Part shown: positions 1-11,422 of the stretch, one piece after another
How positions within the stretch are numbered: position 1 is the stretch's first letter
Layout: each line of letters begins with the position of its first letter
Assembly (NCBI GenBank): GCA_905221615.1
Contig: CAJNDT010006125.1
Coordinates: 243,501-307,500, forward strand
Source: Symbiodinium sp. CCMP2592
Lineage: Eukaryota; Sar; Dinophyceae; Suessiales; Symbiodiniaceae
Direction: 5' to 3'
DNA length: 64,000 nucleotides
The notes under the pieces: model-generated
Databases searched by the model: none
Seen by the model: only the letters and a program-made list of their open reading frames with translations
What the model was told of the DNA's origin: nothing
Program-made: the position numbers and the translations under genes

Positions 1-248
1 GGGTTAGTTAAGCAGGGGTGAGAAAGAGACAGCCCAACGAAGGAAAGAGTTTCGGATTTCGGGGTTGGCCATTGCAATGGATGTTCAGGAGGCTGCAGGG
101 TCGTTTGTGGTGCCGGCTATATAAGTGCATGCACACGTCCGGGCGGTATTTTGCATGAGCTTTATGTAGTCTGTTGGTAGGCTTTGTAGTCTAGGGAGAC
201 AGAATCAGACAGCCACATAAATCAAGAGGCAGCTTGCAACACTGGTAG

Positions 249-640
249 GGAGCTGTGGAAATGGTGGATCCTATGTTGAAGAGAAACGCCGACACATATC
301 GTGCAAAAAGTCATCGTATCCGAGGCAGCTATGCTGAACCACTTTCGCTGAGTTTGCTGGCTGCAAACGCAGGCAACGTGAGGTGGCCTGATAGGAGCCT
401 GTGCAGGTTTGTGCAGTCAGAGTAATATAGGGGCCTTAATAATTACCAATGCTATTTCGGGGGTTCCTTACTATAACTTTGGCATAATGGGCCCCAAAAC
501 CATATTACTAAGGCCCCTATAGTAGCTTCTGCAGCTGGCCGCTCTGCGCATTTGCCAGCCGTCGAGGCTTGTCAAGGATCCATCACAGAGAGCATTAAGA
601 ACTTGACTAGGGCTCTACTGGGTGGTGCCAGAGCGTGTAT
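249..640 (+). CDS. Two exon-like blocks around a MITE-containing intron
   Basis: Block 1 is 249-372 (after CTGGTAG; contains MVDPMLKRNADTYRAKSHR). Block 2 is 535 to about 640 (after TTCTGCAG; VEACQGSITESIKNLTRALL). A GC donor (GCAG|GCAACG at 373) keeps the frame, and the 162-nt intron would hold the family-B element at 425-521. Dinoflagellates are known to use non-GT donors. If block 1 is instead read through, the element supplies the stop codon. Weak but coherent. Confidence 0.28.
425..521. mobile_element. MITE-like family B, copy 1
   Basis: Perfect 13-bp terminal repeats TATAGGGGCCTTA; TA at both edges; inner landmarks GGGGGTTCC and GGGCCCCAAAAC. GTA on both sides may be the target duplication. 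Confidence 0.85.
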
Positions 641-1051
641 ATCAAGTGTATGTACGTATAGTTTTACATAGAGAGAGTGTTTTACCTCAAATTTATTTGT
701 TTATTGATTACGTGATTTATTCATATTCATAGATGGATAGATCGATAGATAGATAGATAGGTAGATATGAAGAGGGAGAGCGAGCACGAGCGAGAGAGGG
801 CTTCATAGGGTGCACTATTGCTGGGTGCGGGGTTTGAGGGCGAATCGTGAGACTAGAGAGCTATTGAAACACGGATGCGACAGTCGTTGACGGCAGTGGA
901 GCTTGCCAGACATTTGACACAAGCTGAATAGGTCACAATTCAAGAGCAACGCTTAGGCTTAGGCTTTCGAGCATCATGTTGCACATCGGCCAGGTCTCGA
1001 ACTGTTGGACCGGGCCTGTGATTTTGTTTTGAGGGTTGAAGACTAAGGACA

Positions 1052-1141
1052 TATACCTGGATCCCAAAAGTATGTAGAATATTAGCCTTTCAGGGTATTT
1101 GGGCCATTCTTTCACCTGCTTTGGTGGGTTTAGGTAAGGGC
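1052..1141. repeat. Dispersed repeat family J, copy 1
   Basis: Shares AAAAGTATGTAGAATA, TAGCC and GGGCCATT blocks with 61971-62058; ends in GGTAAGGGC. Confidence 0.75.
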
Positions 1142-1462
1142 TTGGTCTAGGATCGCCCGGCTTGAGGCTCCTGCGGCAAACTGTTTTGAGCGCCATGCCA
1201 GCTTCTCCAGAAGTCGGGGATCACGTTTCCAAGGATCGCAGACAGAGGAGGCATGCCGGATATTCAGATGATCTCCAGCACGTAGTCGCCACAAAAAGTT
1301 CTGCTGTTCAAACCATTTGACCCATTTGCTGACTTGCTGACTCCTCGACGCACTGCTTCTCGATAGAGAAGACATCCATGTATGGTTCCGTCATCTATGT
1401 CCTTTAGTCGTCGACGCAGAAGGACGTCGTGGCCCAGGGAGTACCTTGCCAGCGCTCCTTAC
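1138..1462 (-). CDS. Minus-strand coding-like stretch, structure unresolved
   Basis: Two overlapping minus-strand frames look protein-like. One runs from an ATG at 1375 to 1130 (SKWVKWFEQQNFLWRLRAGD...), its stop supplied by the edge of the element at 1052-1141. The other runs from about 1462 to 1271 (LLRRRLKDIDDGTIHG...). They may be consecutive exons or one may be a shadow. Confidence 0.28.
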
Positions 1463-1732
1463 TTGGCATTATATAGGGGCCTCGACAATTACCCATACTA
1501 TTTCTTGGGGTTCCGTGTCGCAAACATACTTCGAATACAGCAACCCTTACAGAGAACCCATTGAGCAGGAACCTTTGTTTGGCTAGGAAGGCCCCTATGT
1601 CATTGTTTTGCCACAGAGCCGGATGCTCGAGAAGAGGCCGCGATTGCACCCGGCTGAGATCTTGTGAGAAAACGGAGCTTAAGATTGAGGGTTAAGCACT
1701 TTGGAGCTTAGGGTTCAGGGTCTAGGGGTTAG

Positions 1733-1952
1733 GGTGAACCTGCATGTTGAACAAAGATGGATTCCTTTGACCCATTGTATGTTCCGTTCGTTCACACATG
1801 CTGTGTTCCCGCACGTGTCCTATTCCTTGTACGCGGACGTCGACGCGAAATCAAGCAATGTATCTACCCTCCTAGACGTTAAGCACATCTTGGGCGCTGT
1901 GGCGATCTTCCGACATTGCGGTATCTTGGTAAAGCCGAGCACAACTCAATGA
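1733..1952 (+). CDS. ORF / exon, unknown product
   Basis: Open for 72 codons to TGA, with text such as THAVFPHVSYSLYADVDAKS and LLDVKHILGAVAIF. It follows a telomere-like GGGGTTAG that could act as an acceptor. No ATG at the start. Confidence 0.28.
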
Positions 1953-2347
1953 CTACCAGCAGCATAATCAACTTGAAACTTGTGCATCCGGCCATGTTCC
2001 ATACAAGCTGCAGTTAAATAGGGTTAGCACTGTCGCCCAAAAGAACATTGTTGGCACATCGTGTTTTAAGTTAGATGAGTGGGACCTGTGCAAGGGAGCC
2101 GTGACACTGAAACCTACGATCTCAGAGCCCCAAAGCTGCGAGAGGCGAAGGATATCATACATTTATAGCATGCGATGAGAATGTATGTAATTGTATCATA
2201 GCACAATATACCCACCCCCCTCCCCCAACAAAGAATTTAAGACCCCTGTACTCGAACCTGAACCCTGATCCGATATAAGGTGGAGCCCATCATCTCCAGC
2301 CAGGGCCTCAGACAATCCGCTTGCATCTCTTTCGGGCAAGCCTGCAA

Positions 2348-2348
<1 letters not shown>

Positions 2349-2399
<51 letters not shown>

Positions 2400-2510
2400 C
2401 GTAGTCGTAGTAGTCGTAGTAGTCGTAGTAGTCGTAGTAGTCGTAGTAGTAGTTGTTGTTGTAGCAGCAGTAGTAGTCGTCGTCGTAGTAGTAGTAGGAG
2501 CAGCAGCAAA
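2349..2510 (+). repeat. (AGT)n with CGT variants
   Basis: Long trinucleotide tract followed by GTTGTT and AGC units. The plus-strand frame after it (to 2630) reads LPNQSPTILGSSLSLQKDIE and on, a weak exon candidate. Confidence 0.9.
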
Positions 2511-2983
2511 CATGAACGACTACCAAACCAATCACCAACCATCTTAGGATCTTCCTTAAGTCTGCAAAAAGACATCGAGAAAGAGTTCTCCAGAGTAGAT
2601 GCCTTAATGCACCTAGACATTGAGACATAGCTCCCAATTACATATGTTCTCATGTAGCAGGCGCTGTTGGAGCAGCATGTTGTTTCTATTCGTTTCTGGA
2701 TGTTTACGAGTACGCATATACGTGCGCAATCATGCACACGTGTGTATCCGTGTGTGTGTATGTGTATACACATCACGCGATTTGGCCGTGAAGACTCGGG
2801 GCGGAAAGTATCAGAAGTTGTTGCTGCCACTACACGATTCATATCGGGGCGAGAAGGAGAACTGAGTATTTCAATCGGGGCGGGAGAGGGATAATATTCC
2901 AAGGAAGGCTGGAGGGAGAGAAGGACAAAGGGACAACCACAAGCCGCTTCTCTTTGGCCACACATGTAAAGTTGCCGAAGTTA

Positions 2984-3052
2984 CTAATACTATTACTATT
3001 ACTATTACCATTACTATTACTATTACTATTACGATTACGATTACGATTACGC
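2984..3052 (+). repeat. (ATTACT)n then (ATTACG)n hexamer repeat
   Basis: About nine units, switching from ATTACT to ATTACG at the right. Confidence 0.9.
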
Positions 3053-3299
3053 CTTTTAATAGGATCTCCGAATATGACTTAAGGTGTATTCCTTATAGAG
3101 CCCTGATAGATCCCTTTAAAGAACCCTTTGCTCTCTTGAGTTTCTCGTCTGCTCCGTGTCCCTGGAAGTGGTCCAGACTAGGGTCCTTATTGTAAGGTTT
3201 AGGGTTCAGGGTTTAGGTTAGCGTATGCAAAGGTTACTGTACCGTAAGACTTATGTGCGCCTTTTCAGGCCCAAGTGCATATTCCATAATATTACCTAA

Positions 3300-3491
3300 G
3301 TGGCTCCATGCTTGTATGTTGCAAGGGACAGTCTTCAAGCTGTTGGCTTCGAGTTAAGTGAAATGTCTACCTCAGGCGAATGCAGCACGCAACTCGAGGA
3401 GCGTGGTGGCTGCTTAGTCCTGACACGAGTATTGATTGTTGCTGCTAGCCTGCTGGGTTACGATGATGATGTTGCTGACGATGAGTCATAA
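3300..3491 (+). CDS. ORF / exon ending in an acidic tail
   Basis: Open for 63 codons to TAA at 3489. It has a hydrophobic segment (CLVLTRVLIVAASLLG) then YDDDVADDES, a possible single membrane span with an acidic tail. There is no start ATG near the beginning, so an exon is the better reading. Confidence 0.35.
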   Translation: MAPCLYVARDSLQAVGFELSEMSTSGECSTQLEERGGCLVLTRVLIVAASLLGYDDDVADDES

Positions 3492-3752
3492 GGAGGTTTC
3501 TGCAAGTGTTGTGAATACTCGGGTGAACTTCGGATGTTGGGCTGCACGACCGTTGACTGCATCTCCGGGCCCAAAGCCAATCGGAAGTACTCCCCCGATA
3601 GTATACATGGGTGTCTTTCTCCATGCATCTTCAGAGCAATTACCCGCACGTGAGGCTTAGTTGAAATCCACATGGAAGGCGTGCAGGCACAACCTCAGGC
3701 ATGCGCCTGCGCTTAGCACCCAGCTTTGCTTGTAGGTATATCAAGGTCAAGA

Positions 3753-3998
3753 TCAAGCACTGAGCCACCAAAGCTTTGGGTTCTGGTTGCTGTAGTTCTG
3801 TTGGTATAGGGTTCGATCGCAATTTTGGACATGCAGCAGGTTCAGGCTTTTTGGATTTCGAGGTCCTTCCCGATCTCCAATTTGAAGGGCCCTAGAGTGA
3901 GCGGAATTAAGCTGTCTTCCAGTAGTCTCCGCTGGGCTATCACATGATGCGGCTCTTGTGCTTCTCTGTGGTGCTGCTTGCCTCTGCTTCGAAAGCAT
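3753..3998 (-). CDS. 81-aa ORF with its own ATG
   Basis: Minus-strand ATG at 3998, stop at 3753. The product is Ser/Gln/Arg-rich (MLSKQRQAAPQRSTRAAS) and ends with NQNPKLWWLSA. It follows the 4144-4382 ORF on the same strand and could be a downstream exon of the same locus. Function unknown. Confidence 0.35.
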   Translation of the reverse strand: MLSKQRQAAPQRSTRAASCDSPAETTGRQLNSAHSRALQIGDREGPRNPKSLNLLHVQNCDRTLYQQNYSNQNPKLWWLSA

Positions 3999-4143
3999 GG
4001 TACTCAAAACTTAACACCCATACAGGCTAGCCGACTGGGGGCATAATTACCACGTGGAACCTGCATGTGTATTGTGCTGTCCTTCTGCACCGCCGACATG
4101 AAATAAACTTTTGCTTCGGACGATGTACGTTCCAACCGACTAC

Positions 4144-4382
4144 TCACTGTACCCGCGCTGGTATCCCTAGTCGTTGTTTCATTTCTTGTAAATTCCTGTC
4201 AGCTTGCCTGTTGCATGTACACCGGTCGTTCTGTGCTCGGCATTCCTTTGATGCCGGCAGGAGTACCTCTTTAGCCTGCTCCTTTTCGGCCACCTGGCGG
4301 CCATGAGCGAAGCGCGGGGTCTTAACGGCGAACACGAACTTAGCCCCCACGGCAAGACAGGAACCTTGTTTGCTTCAGGGGA
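4144..4382 (-). CDS. ORF / exon with basic, Gln-rich protein
   Basis: Minus-strand frame open from about 4382 to TGA at 4144. It reads AVGAKFVFAVKTPRFAHGRQ, then a charged helix (EKEQAKEVLLPASKE), CTCN, and an end with NLQEMKQRLGIPARVQ. G/C-biased third positions support coding. No ATG is found, so this is probably a terminal exon. Unrecognised. Confidence 0.42.
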
Positions 4383-4676
4383 ACGTTTGGCGGTTAGGGC
4401 TTAAGTTAGGGTTTAGGGGGAAGTTGCCTCAGTCAGTGCGACCTTCGTCATGCTTGGTGCAGTCGGGTGTACGTCGTGTAAGTCTCATTGTCAGGGACTT
4501 TTTCTGGAGGAAAGCCGCAAGTCTTTGTTATTATGTTCAAGTGGGATTGGATGTTGATGTTTAAGCAGAGGCTCCATGGTAGTTCCTCGTTGTTGTTAGC
4601 CAAAGATTTATTATGTTATAGGATCCTATCATTTAAAGCTAGCTATCCCAAAAAGGAAACACAAGGGAGACCACAG

Positions 4677-4755
4677 GCGGCATCGCCGGCAACCAGGACG
4701 TCCATCACAAGCATGCCTTGCCTGGAGTGCGTGTGCGAGCCTTCGAGGTCTTTGG
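4677..4755 (+). CDS. Short exon-like block with strong third-position G/C
   Basis: After GAGACCACAG (acceptor-like) the frame GGC ATC GCC GGC is open: GIAGNQDVHHKHALPGVRVR and on. A GTCTTT donor near 4747 is possible. A second frame of the same stretch is also open, so the phase is uncertain. Confidence 0.35.
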
Positions 4756-5081
4756 ATGGCGACGCGCTCACTCTCACACACACCACACATTTGGGGCGAA
4801 AGCCGCAAACTAAACCCTTAAACCCTAAGCCCTCAAATCCTTAAGCCTTAAGCTCTGCACGATTGATCTCCCAAAGCCCCAAGCCCTGAATCCTAAGGCT
4901 CGCCCATCATGGCCGGTCTCTTCTTCATGCTTGTGTGGCAGGCCAGGGCTGGAAAATGGCTGGGTGTCGACTTGTTGGAGTGTAAAGCTTAAAATCGGGC
5001 TTAAGGAGTAGGGTTGTGAAAATCTGGTTCTGCTAGCACTGGCCGGTTGTGCAGAAGCCCAATAATCCGTTTTACATGCAT

Positions 5082-5411
5082 GCGGGAATGCGTTTTGATC
5101 TGTTCTGGATCCGTTTGGGGATCTGTTTGGGGATCCGTTTTGGCCCCAGCCCCGGCGGGACCCCAAAAGGGATTCGCGAACGGATCTGCAAACGGATCCA
5201 AAACGGATCAAAAACGCATCCCTCTCGAGTGAAACATGGGTTCGGGGATCCGCCGCAGGACGTCTGGAGGTCCGTTTGGGGGTCCGTCGGGGGATCCGTT
5301 GGGGGATCCGTTTTGGATCCGTTGGCCGGGCCGGCTGGGGCCGGCTGGGTTGGATTCCAATCGCATCCCAAAACCGAGCCAAAACGGATTCCAAACGGAT
5401 CCGAAACGCAT
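5082..5411. repeat. Alternating inverted repeats of a GGATCCGTTTGG unit
   Basis: Forward units at 5107-5145, inverted at 5170-5222, forward at 5270-5325, inverted at 5357-5410, making two consecutive hairpins with GC-rich loops. Unit length near 12 keeps all frames open, so ORFs on both strands here are not evidence of coding. Confidence 0.85.
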
Positions 5412-5659
5412 ATTCAAGAAAAACAGAATTTCCAGAGTTAGCAGGCAACAGATTTTCACAAGTGTAGGCTCTACGGTTCGCAATTGGTTTAGGCTTTACG
5501 GTGCGTGCTCTGTTGTGTTTGTGCTAACAACCTTGCTTGAGCCCTCTGCTGCTGCGGCTGCACTGCAGCACCTGTTGCTGCACCTCTTGTTTGCTTCTCC
5601 GGTCATCGCCCCTGCCAGTCCCAATCTCTAAACTTTGGCCATAAACCCTAAGACCTAAA

Positions 5660-5757
5660 CTAGGTGGAAATTTGGGAAACTTTGAGATTTCCCGAAAGGT
5701 TCCTAAAGAGGTACCCATTCATAAATACTTTTCAGAGCCCCAAAACTACAATCCCGT
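5660..5757. repeat. Dispersed repeat family H, copy 1
   Basis: ATTTGGGAAACTTTGAGATT ... AGAGGTACCCATTCATAAATAC ... CAGAGCCCCAAAACTACAA; matches the copy at 25181 over ~95 bp. Confidence 0.8.
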
Positions 5758-5906
5758 AAACGCTGGGGGCCGCTCGTCGGCTTCATTGCAAGAGAACCCA
5801 ACGACGGTCCAGCTCCAGTCCAGGATGTTGGCTTGTTTTATTGGGTTGCTCGTTTTAATGCCTTGAAGTAATACCGAATAGCACTAACCAAGCCCAGTAT
5901 TCCCTC

Positions 5907-6000
5907 TACCCATAGGCCCCAAAGTAGTTCCTTTTTGGGGTTCATGTATAGAATCCTATTAGGTAATCCCAAAAAGGAACTACTTTGGGGCCTATGGGTA
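5907..6000. mobile_element. MITE-like family C, copy 1
   Basis: Begins TACCCATAGGCCCCAAAGTA and ends with its complement; ~34-bp terminal repeats, 94 bp in all, TA at each edge. Confidence 0.9.
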
Positions 6001-7369
6001 GTAGCCCTCCTAGAGTCTTTGCACGTCTAGTGGGTCGAAGGCTTTGAGGTGGTTCAGGTCTCGTCTAGTTCAAGCCTTGACCCAAATAGGAAACAAATAC
6101 CTTCAATTTGAGGTACCGTGTTTAGGTCTGAAAAGCAGGATCTTATTGTTTGGGGTTTAGTGTAGGGTCCTTTGCTTTCCGAAACGCCCAGTGTTGCGGT
6201 CTTGTGTAGTGTCTTGAATTTTCTTGAGGCTTTCCTTATTGGTTTAACTACAGAGGATTATGTATGTTATTATTCGGGACATCCCAACCTTCCGGTTTTT
6301 GTTTAAGTGCTACCGAGATTTTGGGTCCTCACGTTATAAGATCTGTTTTCTGAAGCTCCCAGGTCTGCTGCTGCACAGGCATGTGCCGCTGCTGCCGCAG
6401 ATGCTCCTAGCATGCATTCATCATTCAACCCTTACCCTGAATCTAAAGCCCTTTCTCTTTCCTAGCAGCACAAATACTAGCACGAAGAGTACTAGTAGTA
6501 CTAAACTTAGCAACAAAAGCCATCACAATATCCAACATTGGGAGTGATAAGGGAGTAGAACAATCTCTACATATATGTAAATGTAAGTACATATCTATGC
6601 ACACATCATTATATATCCCCGCGCTTAAGAAGCTTGGCATATCCACACCCTAGACACCTGAGCGCATCCGACTTGGTCCCTGACCCGGTAATTTTGCACA
6701 GACCTCAGAGAAGCTGTCATCCAAGCTTCCACTGATCCTGCTGCAGATCTAGTGCAGAAGCATAATCAGCTGGAACAGCACAAGCTCCTTACAAAACTAA
6801 CACCGTAAAGCCACTACTACCAGGCACCTGGGGAGGTATGTGAATCCCTTCGGTATATAAATCACAAGGCGAAGCCATCCTAAGTCCATCCCTACGTCTC
6901 AAGCTGCACCCTCGTTTCCTCGAGGTTGTTTGTGTGCCGAGAGAAAGGCACCCTACAGCGTGCGGCTGTGGCAGTGGCGCAGCTCAAATCTCATGAGAGC
7001 ACGAGCTTTGTGATACTGTATCGTTGTGTTGCCTCGCAGCCTTCTCGCTCTGACGAAACCTAAACCGTTTACACGTTCATGCCATCTATCCTTGCATGTG
7101 GTTGAAGTTGGAGGCGCGAAAGCTTCAGGCTAGCAGACAGAACAGTGCTCAAATGTACGCTTGCAGGCCTCAAGGCTTGAACCCCCGCGTAACACCCCAC
7201 CTAAACCCCAATCCCTAGGGCACGTTGCTAGGTAGGAGGGAAAAAGGGCACGCTGCTCTCATCCCAGGAAGATGTCCATTGCCTGCCTGGCTACTTGGCA
7301 TTCGCAAGTAAGTTCTGAGATCCTGGCGATCGGAGGCCAAAAGCCCTCAAATAGAAACCCTATCTGAGT
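6001..7369. other. No supported gene
   Basis: Mixed sequence with scattered heptads and an unremarkable 95-codon frame at 6260-6547. Nothing assigned. Confidence 0.6.
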
Positions 7370-7423
7370 GTGTATATATATATATATATATAGGTATGTC
7401 TAAATATGTAAGTGTGTGTATCA

Positions 7424-7456
<33 letters not shown>

Positions 7457-7484
7457 TTTTTTGTTTATATATATATATATGAGC
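7370..7484. repeat. Three (TA)n tracts
   Basis: Alternating TA runs at 7371-7392, 7423-7448 and 7466-7481. Confidence 0.9.
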
Positions 7485-7700
7485 CGTAACAGTTAGAAGA
7501 GGGTTTTGGGGGAAGTTTCCGTAAGACTAATCGGGAGCCCGAAGATCGTGCTAGTTTTTTATTCTAATGTTACCAACTGTCAGAAGCGCTTCACATCGTG
7601 AGCCCCGTCCCTGAACCATCTTCTCCACTTCAGGGCCTAGTCAGCAGGATCAGAGTGCACATGGGCCAGGCGGGCACGCATGGAGAGGGAGGGTAATGTG

Positions 7701-7802
7701 GAAGCCTAAATAACTACCAACACAAACTTTTGTTGGGTGTCTTCTTATGAGTATAGTATACTGGGATTCAAAAACCTATTCTAATTACTCAGGCCCTTGT
7801 AT
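7701..7802. mobile_element. MITE-like family B, diverged copy
   Basis: Family order retained (CCTAAATAACTACC..., AAAACCTATTCTAATTACT, AGGCCC) but the ends are worn. Confidence 0.6.
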
Positions 7803-7808
7803 TGCGCA

Positions 7809-8403
7809 ACATCTGAGAGTTTTGGAGGCAATAGTGGAATTCTTCTGGAATCACAGAGCCAACTTGTCGGTCCAAGATTTCTCTCAGGTGCCCATTGGCG
7901 TCATTGCCCCCGGGCCACAGTTTATGTCACACCGAGGGCACAGGGCTTGTTTGGCTTATACGGCTTGGGAGTCGGGTTGTTCGCAGGCTTAGGTTGATTC
8001 ATGGGCTTTCAGACAGAGTTCAATTGCACGACAGAAAACCCTGCGGTGTAAAGAAATCTGGTAAGGGAGCCAGATCAGGAACTTCGCGAATAGGTTTGAG
8101 ATCGGGTTTGTCGTTCTTCCTGACGACCGCGAACAACGTGATCCTTCGGCTCACAGCGGCAGGATGTCCCCCAGTTGCGCAGGCCTCGAGCATGAATGCA
8201 ACGGTACATATTGGCTGAGCGTCCGGGTCCAACAGCTACTATCAGGCTTCAATAACCTCAAGACGCGAAAGCGACAGTCCTTGTTGGAAACGGTCCATCG
8301 GTGCCTTTACGATGGTGATTTTCGGAACAGCCGTAAAACCCAACACAGGCTCACCCCATTTGCATCCAAGGCTGCATCTCCAAGATTCGTGCTCGATACG
8401 TAA
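7809..8403 (+). CDS. Candidate three-exon gene, unknown product
   Basis: Exon-like blocks are at about 7809-7955, 8013-8060 and 8183-8403 (stop TAA). The last intron, 8061-8182, has a good donor (CTG|GTAAGG) and acceptor (TTGCGCAG|G), and both sides are in phase 1. The last exon reads as a 74-residue basic protein end (GTYWLSVRVQQLLSGF, then KTRKRQSLLETVHR). The middle exon has RKPCGVKKS. Plausible text also exists on the minus strand of 8020-8400, so strand is not certain. No domain is recognised. Confidence 0.35.
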
Positions 8404-9110
8404 AGCCCACCTGAAGCCTAAGCACAACAAAGGGAGCCCAGAGTATGCCCAAATCTGAAGACAACACAGGAGCGACAATATGAAAGCCCTCAACAAACTC
8501 TATGCAACCCTTCAGCTAATATTTTCAAGCCCATATGTAACCCTCTCCATCAAGTATAGGCAACCCTAGGGGCCCCTGTGCCCCAACAGGAAAGAATACT
8601 GATTTGGGTACATGGACCCGCTTATCACCCTATACACCCCAACGCCCTTATGGAATCCATACAGTACTCGTGATGGAACCCTTATAGAACCCCACTTGAG
8701 TACATGGACCTTAGGGCAACCCATTCGTCCACCTTCTCTGAGGCTGGTCTGGCCGCCATCTTCGTAGTCTACACTCGGTCAGGGCCTTTGTTATTACGGT
8801 ATGTTCTGACATATGTAAGGTTTAGGGCTTTTTAGGGTTTAGGATTTATAGGGTTTAGGGTGTAGGATTTAGAGTTTAGGGGTTTAGGGTTCTAAGTCAA
8901 CAGTTCCGCAGTTCCCTGGACCCTAAACCCCTAAACAGTTGTGAACAGTAACGAGTGCCAACCCTAAACCCCGAATTCAGTGTTTAGGCGTTTAGTGCCG
9001 GCTCGAAGGTGCTTTTTGGGCGGAGATCTGGAAGGGGTTTGCTGTTCGCTTATCTAATCTAGCGGAGCAAGGGGCTTTGAGCAGGTGGAGGAGGAGAAGC
9101 TAAAGCCTAC

Positions 9111-9198
9111 TTGTCAAAATTATGGTCCCTTTTTGGATCCCTACTATAATACGGCACCTATTATTTAGGGTAACTAAAAAGGGACCTCTGTTTGACCT
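9111..9198. mobile_element. MITE-like family E, copy 1
   Basis: TTGTCAAAATTATGGTCCC to GGGACCTCTGTTTGACC. Confidence 0.7.
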
Positions 9199-9448
9199 AG
9201 ATATCCTAACCCGGAACCCGGGCCATTGCTCCAACTCCCAAGCGCATCTTAGTAGCGAAGGTTTCTCTCGGCTTTGGGGTTTTGGGCTTCGGGCGGCTGG
9301 TGGACTGTCGCTTCGTGTTTCTGGGGGGCTGGACGAATCCGAAGTCAGCAATGTGACTTTCGACTGGAGCCCCTTTGCCGGTTCTGCTGGCTTTGCATAG
9401 GTCTTGTGTGTATACATATATATACATATATATAGAAAATATGCAGTG

Positions 9449-9481
<33 letters not shown>

Positions 9482-9508
9482 ATCTATTATCTACATGTTC
9501 AACTCAAG

Positions 9509-10442
9509 CACTCCGACGGATGCTTCGAGGACAAAGGCGGCTGAAGCTGTTTCTTCTATGGCACAGACAGAGCCGAGGTCGGAGACCTTCACCGTGGCTG
9601 TCCAGGAGGTTTTGTGCCACAGCGGCTCGGATGCCAGAGACCGCTTGCTCAATTGTCTGATTCAGAGTCAACTGTTCACACGACATAGTCTATCCTAACT
9701 TATCATACTGGCATAAATTGCAACTCGAGTTTGGGCTGTGACGGCCATGACCGAGCGCTCTACGGCATTAACGGCTTGGGGAGCACACGGGCGAACCATG
9801 CGAAGGTATGCGCTCACAGGCACCGAAAGCCTGAAGAAAAAGCAAGTATCATGGACGCTTGAAGAACCAGAATCTTCCACTGAGTTCCGTATGATACTTA
9901 TATACTATATTGTGCTTCGAAACCTTGTTATTTTTGTAAAGCCACTTCATTATCAATTCAGCCTGAGCTCAGGTCTGACAATGGCAGACGAAGCGTTGAA
10001 TGGGTCGCCTTCCGGCCCCCTCTTCCTTGGCATCGATGCAGGCAAGCAACATGTACACGTGCGTAGGCTCCTCAGACGACGAGGCAAGAAGAGGAAAAGC
10101 ATAGGATCCATGACTATGGCACAGGTACTGTATGTGTGTATATATGTATTTATGTATATACATATACATATATGTTCTAAAGCATTTCCTTTATAAATAC
10201 CGGCTGCAGATGCAATAGGCATGAACCCTGAACCCCACGAAGAATCAATTGAACTGCTGAGATAGCCTGGCTTGAAGTTTCCGAGCCAAGAGCTGTTCAC
10301 CGCGATGTTGGTCCGTGATGTTGCCTCTGATCATGACGATGCGAAGTGCTATTCTTGCTGCCGCCTTTTGTCATCATCATGTCATGTTGTTGCTGTTTCT
10401 GTGTTCCTGAGCATGTTTACGTTTAAAACCTTTGCAGTTTAG
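9509..10442 (+). CDS. Candidate multi-exon gene, unknown product
   Basis: Four plus-strand blocks can be joined with consistent phases: 9509-9666, 9730-9888, 9973-10124 and 10266-10442 (stop TAG). The introns would be 63, 84 and 141 nt, all GT-AG; the first contains CCTAAC, a branch-point-like string, and the second and third are AT-rich. The protein pieces are Ala/Glu/Ser-rich, then a basic stretch (RRLLRRRGKKRK), then a Cys/Ser-rich hydrophobic end. Protein-like text on the minus strand of the first two blocks weakens the case. No family is recognised, and the start exon is not identified; a possible upstream piece is at 9270-9390. Confidence 0.38.
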
Positions 10443-10636
10443 ATAGAACCTTTGCCAATTCAGGAGCAGCTAGGTGTATCATGGCTGCGTGTTTGCCATG
10501 ATCATTCTGAGCATTTTGCCTTCCTTCGCAATCTCGCATCCATGCATAGGGCGCCGGTAGCAATTGTGCTGGCCTCAGCATGAACCTACGAAGAACATAC
10601 AACGAGAATAATCCTCATGACAACCATTGCGGACAG

Positions 10637-10719
10637 GCATCCAGCGGGTCGCTCTTCTTCAGCAGCTCTTGGACGTCGACAGCAAAGCCATGACTGACAT
10701 CCGGGCCATCCTGGCATGA
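10637..10719 (+). CDS. Short C-terminal exon-like segment
   Basis: After TTGCGGACAG (acceptor-like) the frame ATC CAG CGG is open to TGA at 10717, giving a helical 27-residue end with LLQQLLDVDSKAMTDIRAIL and strong G/C third-position bias. It may belong with the gene just upstream or be separate. Confidence 0.35.
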
Positions 10720-11212
10720 CCCCACATAGAGCCCGAAGGGTATGTGTTGGAGTAGATTCCTAAGTGTATTTCACATTTGTTGTTGTTGCTGCAGATATCC
10801 TGAGTTTGTGACTTCCAGATCGGCTTAGTTTCAGGATCTGAAAATCGGCAGCTCGCAGGAAGCAAGTGGAAGTCGTATCTGGTTTTTTTTACCCATGTCA
10901 CAAGTACGGCAAGTACGGGGTCCTCAAATATCCATGCATCAAGGCTGGATGGGATGGCTAATGTTCCGGGGTTTCGGCATTAAGGGTATATTGTTAATCT
11001 GGTCCCCGTGAAGTCGGGGCATGTCATGTAGGGCCTGTAGGGATCCATAAGGCACTTTGCCCGCAGTCGAACAGGGCCGAACCCCAAAGCTCGACCAAAG
11101 GCCTTACATATAAGGGACGTTAAGAATTTCAATTCGGTCTGAGGCATGCCACTGCAATTACCGTCCCAAGTCTCGCTTGGGTCTGAGGCGGTCTGAGAGA
11201 GGTTTATTCAAA

Positions 11213-11422
11213 GTGTTGTAGTTTCTGGTGTTGCTGCGCTATCACGGGACTCTTTCTGCTCGTAGAAATGTGGAAATATGCGAGCGCCAGGCAATCCTGG
11301 ACGAAACAGCTCCGCCCCTTTGCAAGCAGTGGACTGGTTTCTCTGTTGAAGAACGCACCAAATTGAGAATCGTTCCTGGTTGCTCAGGACGTGGAACAAT
11401 AGAAACCGTGGGATGGTTCTAA
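11213..11422 (+). CDS. ORF / exon, unknown product
   Basis: Open frame of ~65 codons ending TAA at 11420-11422, with protein-like text (RRNVEICERQAILDETAPPL, FSVEERTKLRIVPGCSG). There is no ATG at its start, so it is more likely a terminal exon than a whole gene. Codon bias is weak. Confidence 0.35.

Noticed and set aside
1968..2162. 64-codon minus-strand ORF with ATG
   Set aside because: Complete and fairly protein-like, but no codon bias, splice signals or homology clue; about as likely by chance.
4825..5631. Overlapping 130-207-codon ORFs on both strands
   Set aside because: Open because the GGATCCGTTTGG repeat has a period near 12; Asp/Pro/Thr-rich text on both strands is a repeat artefact.
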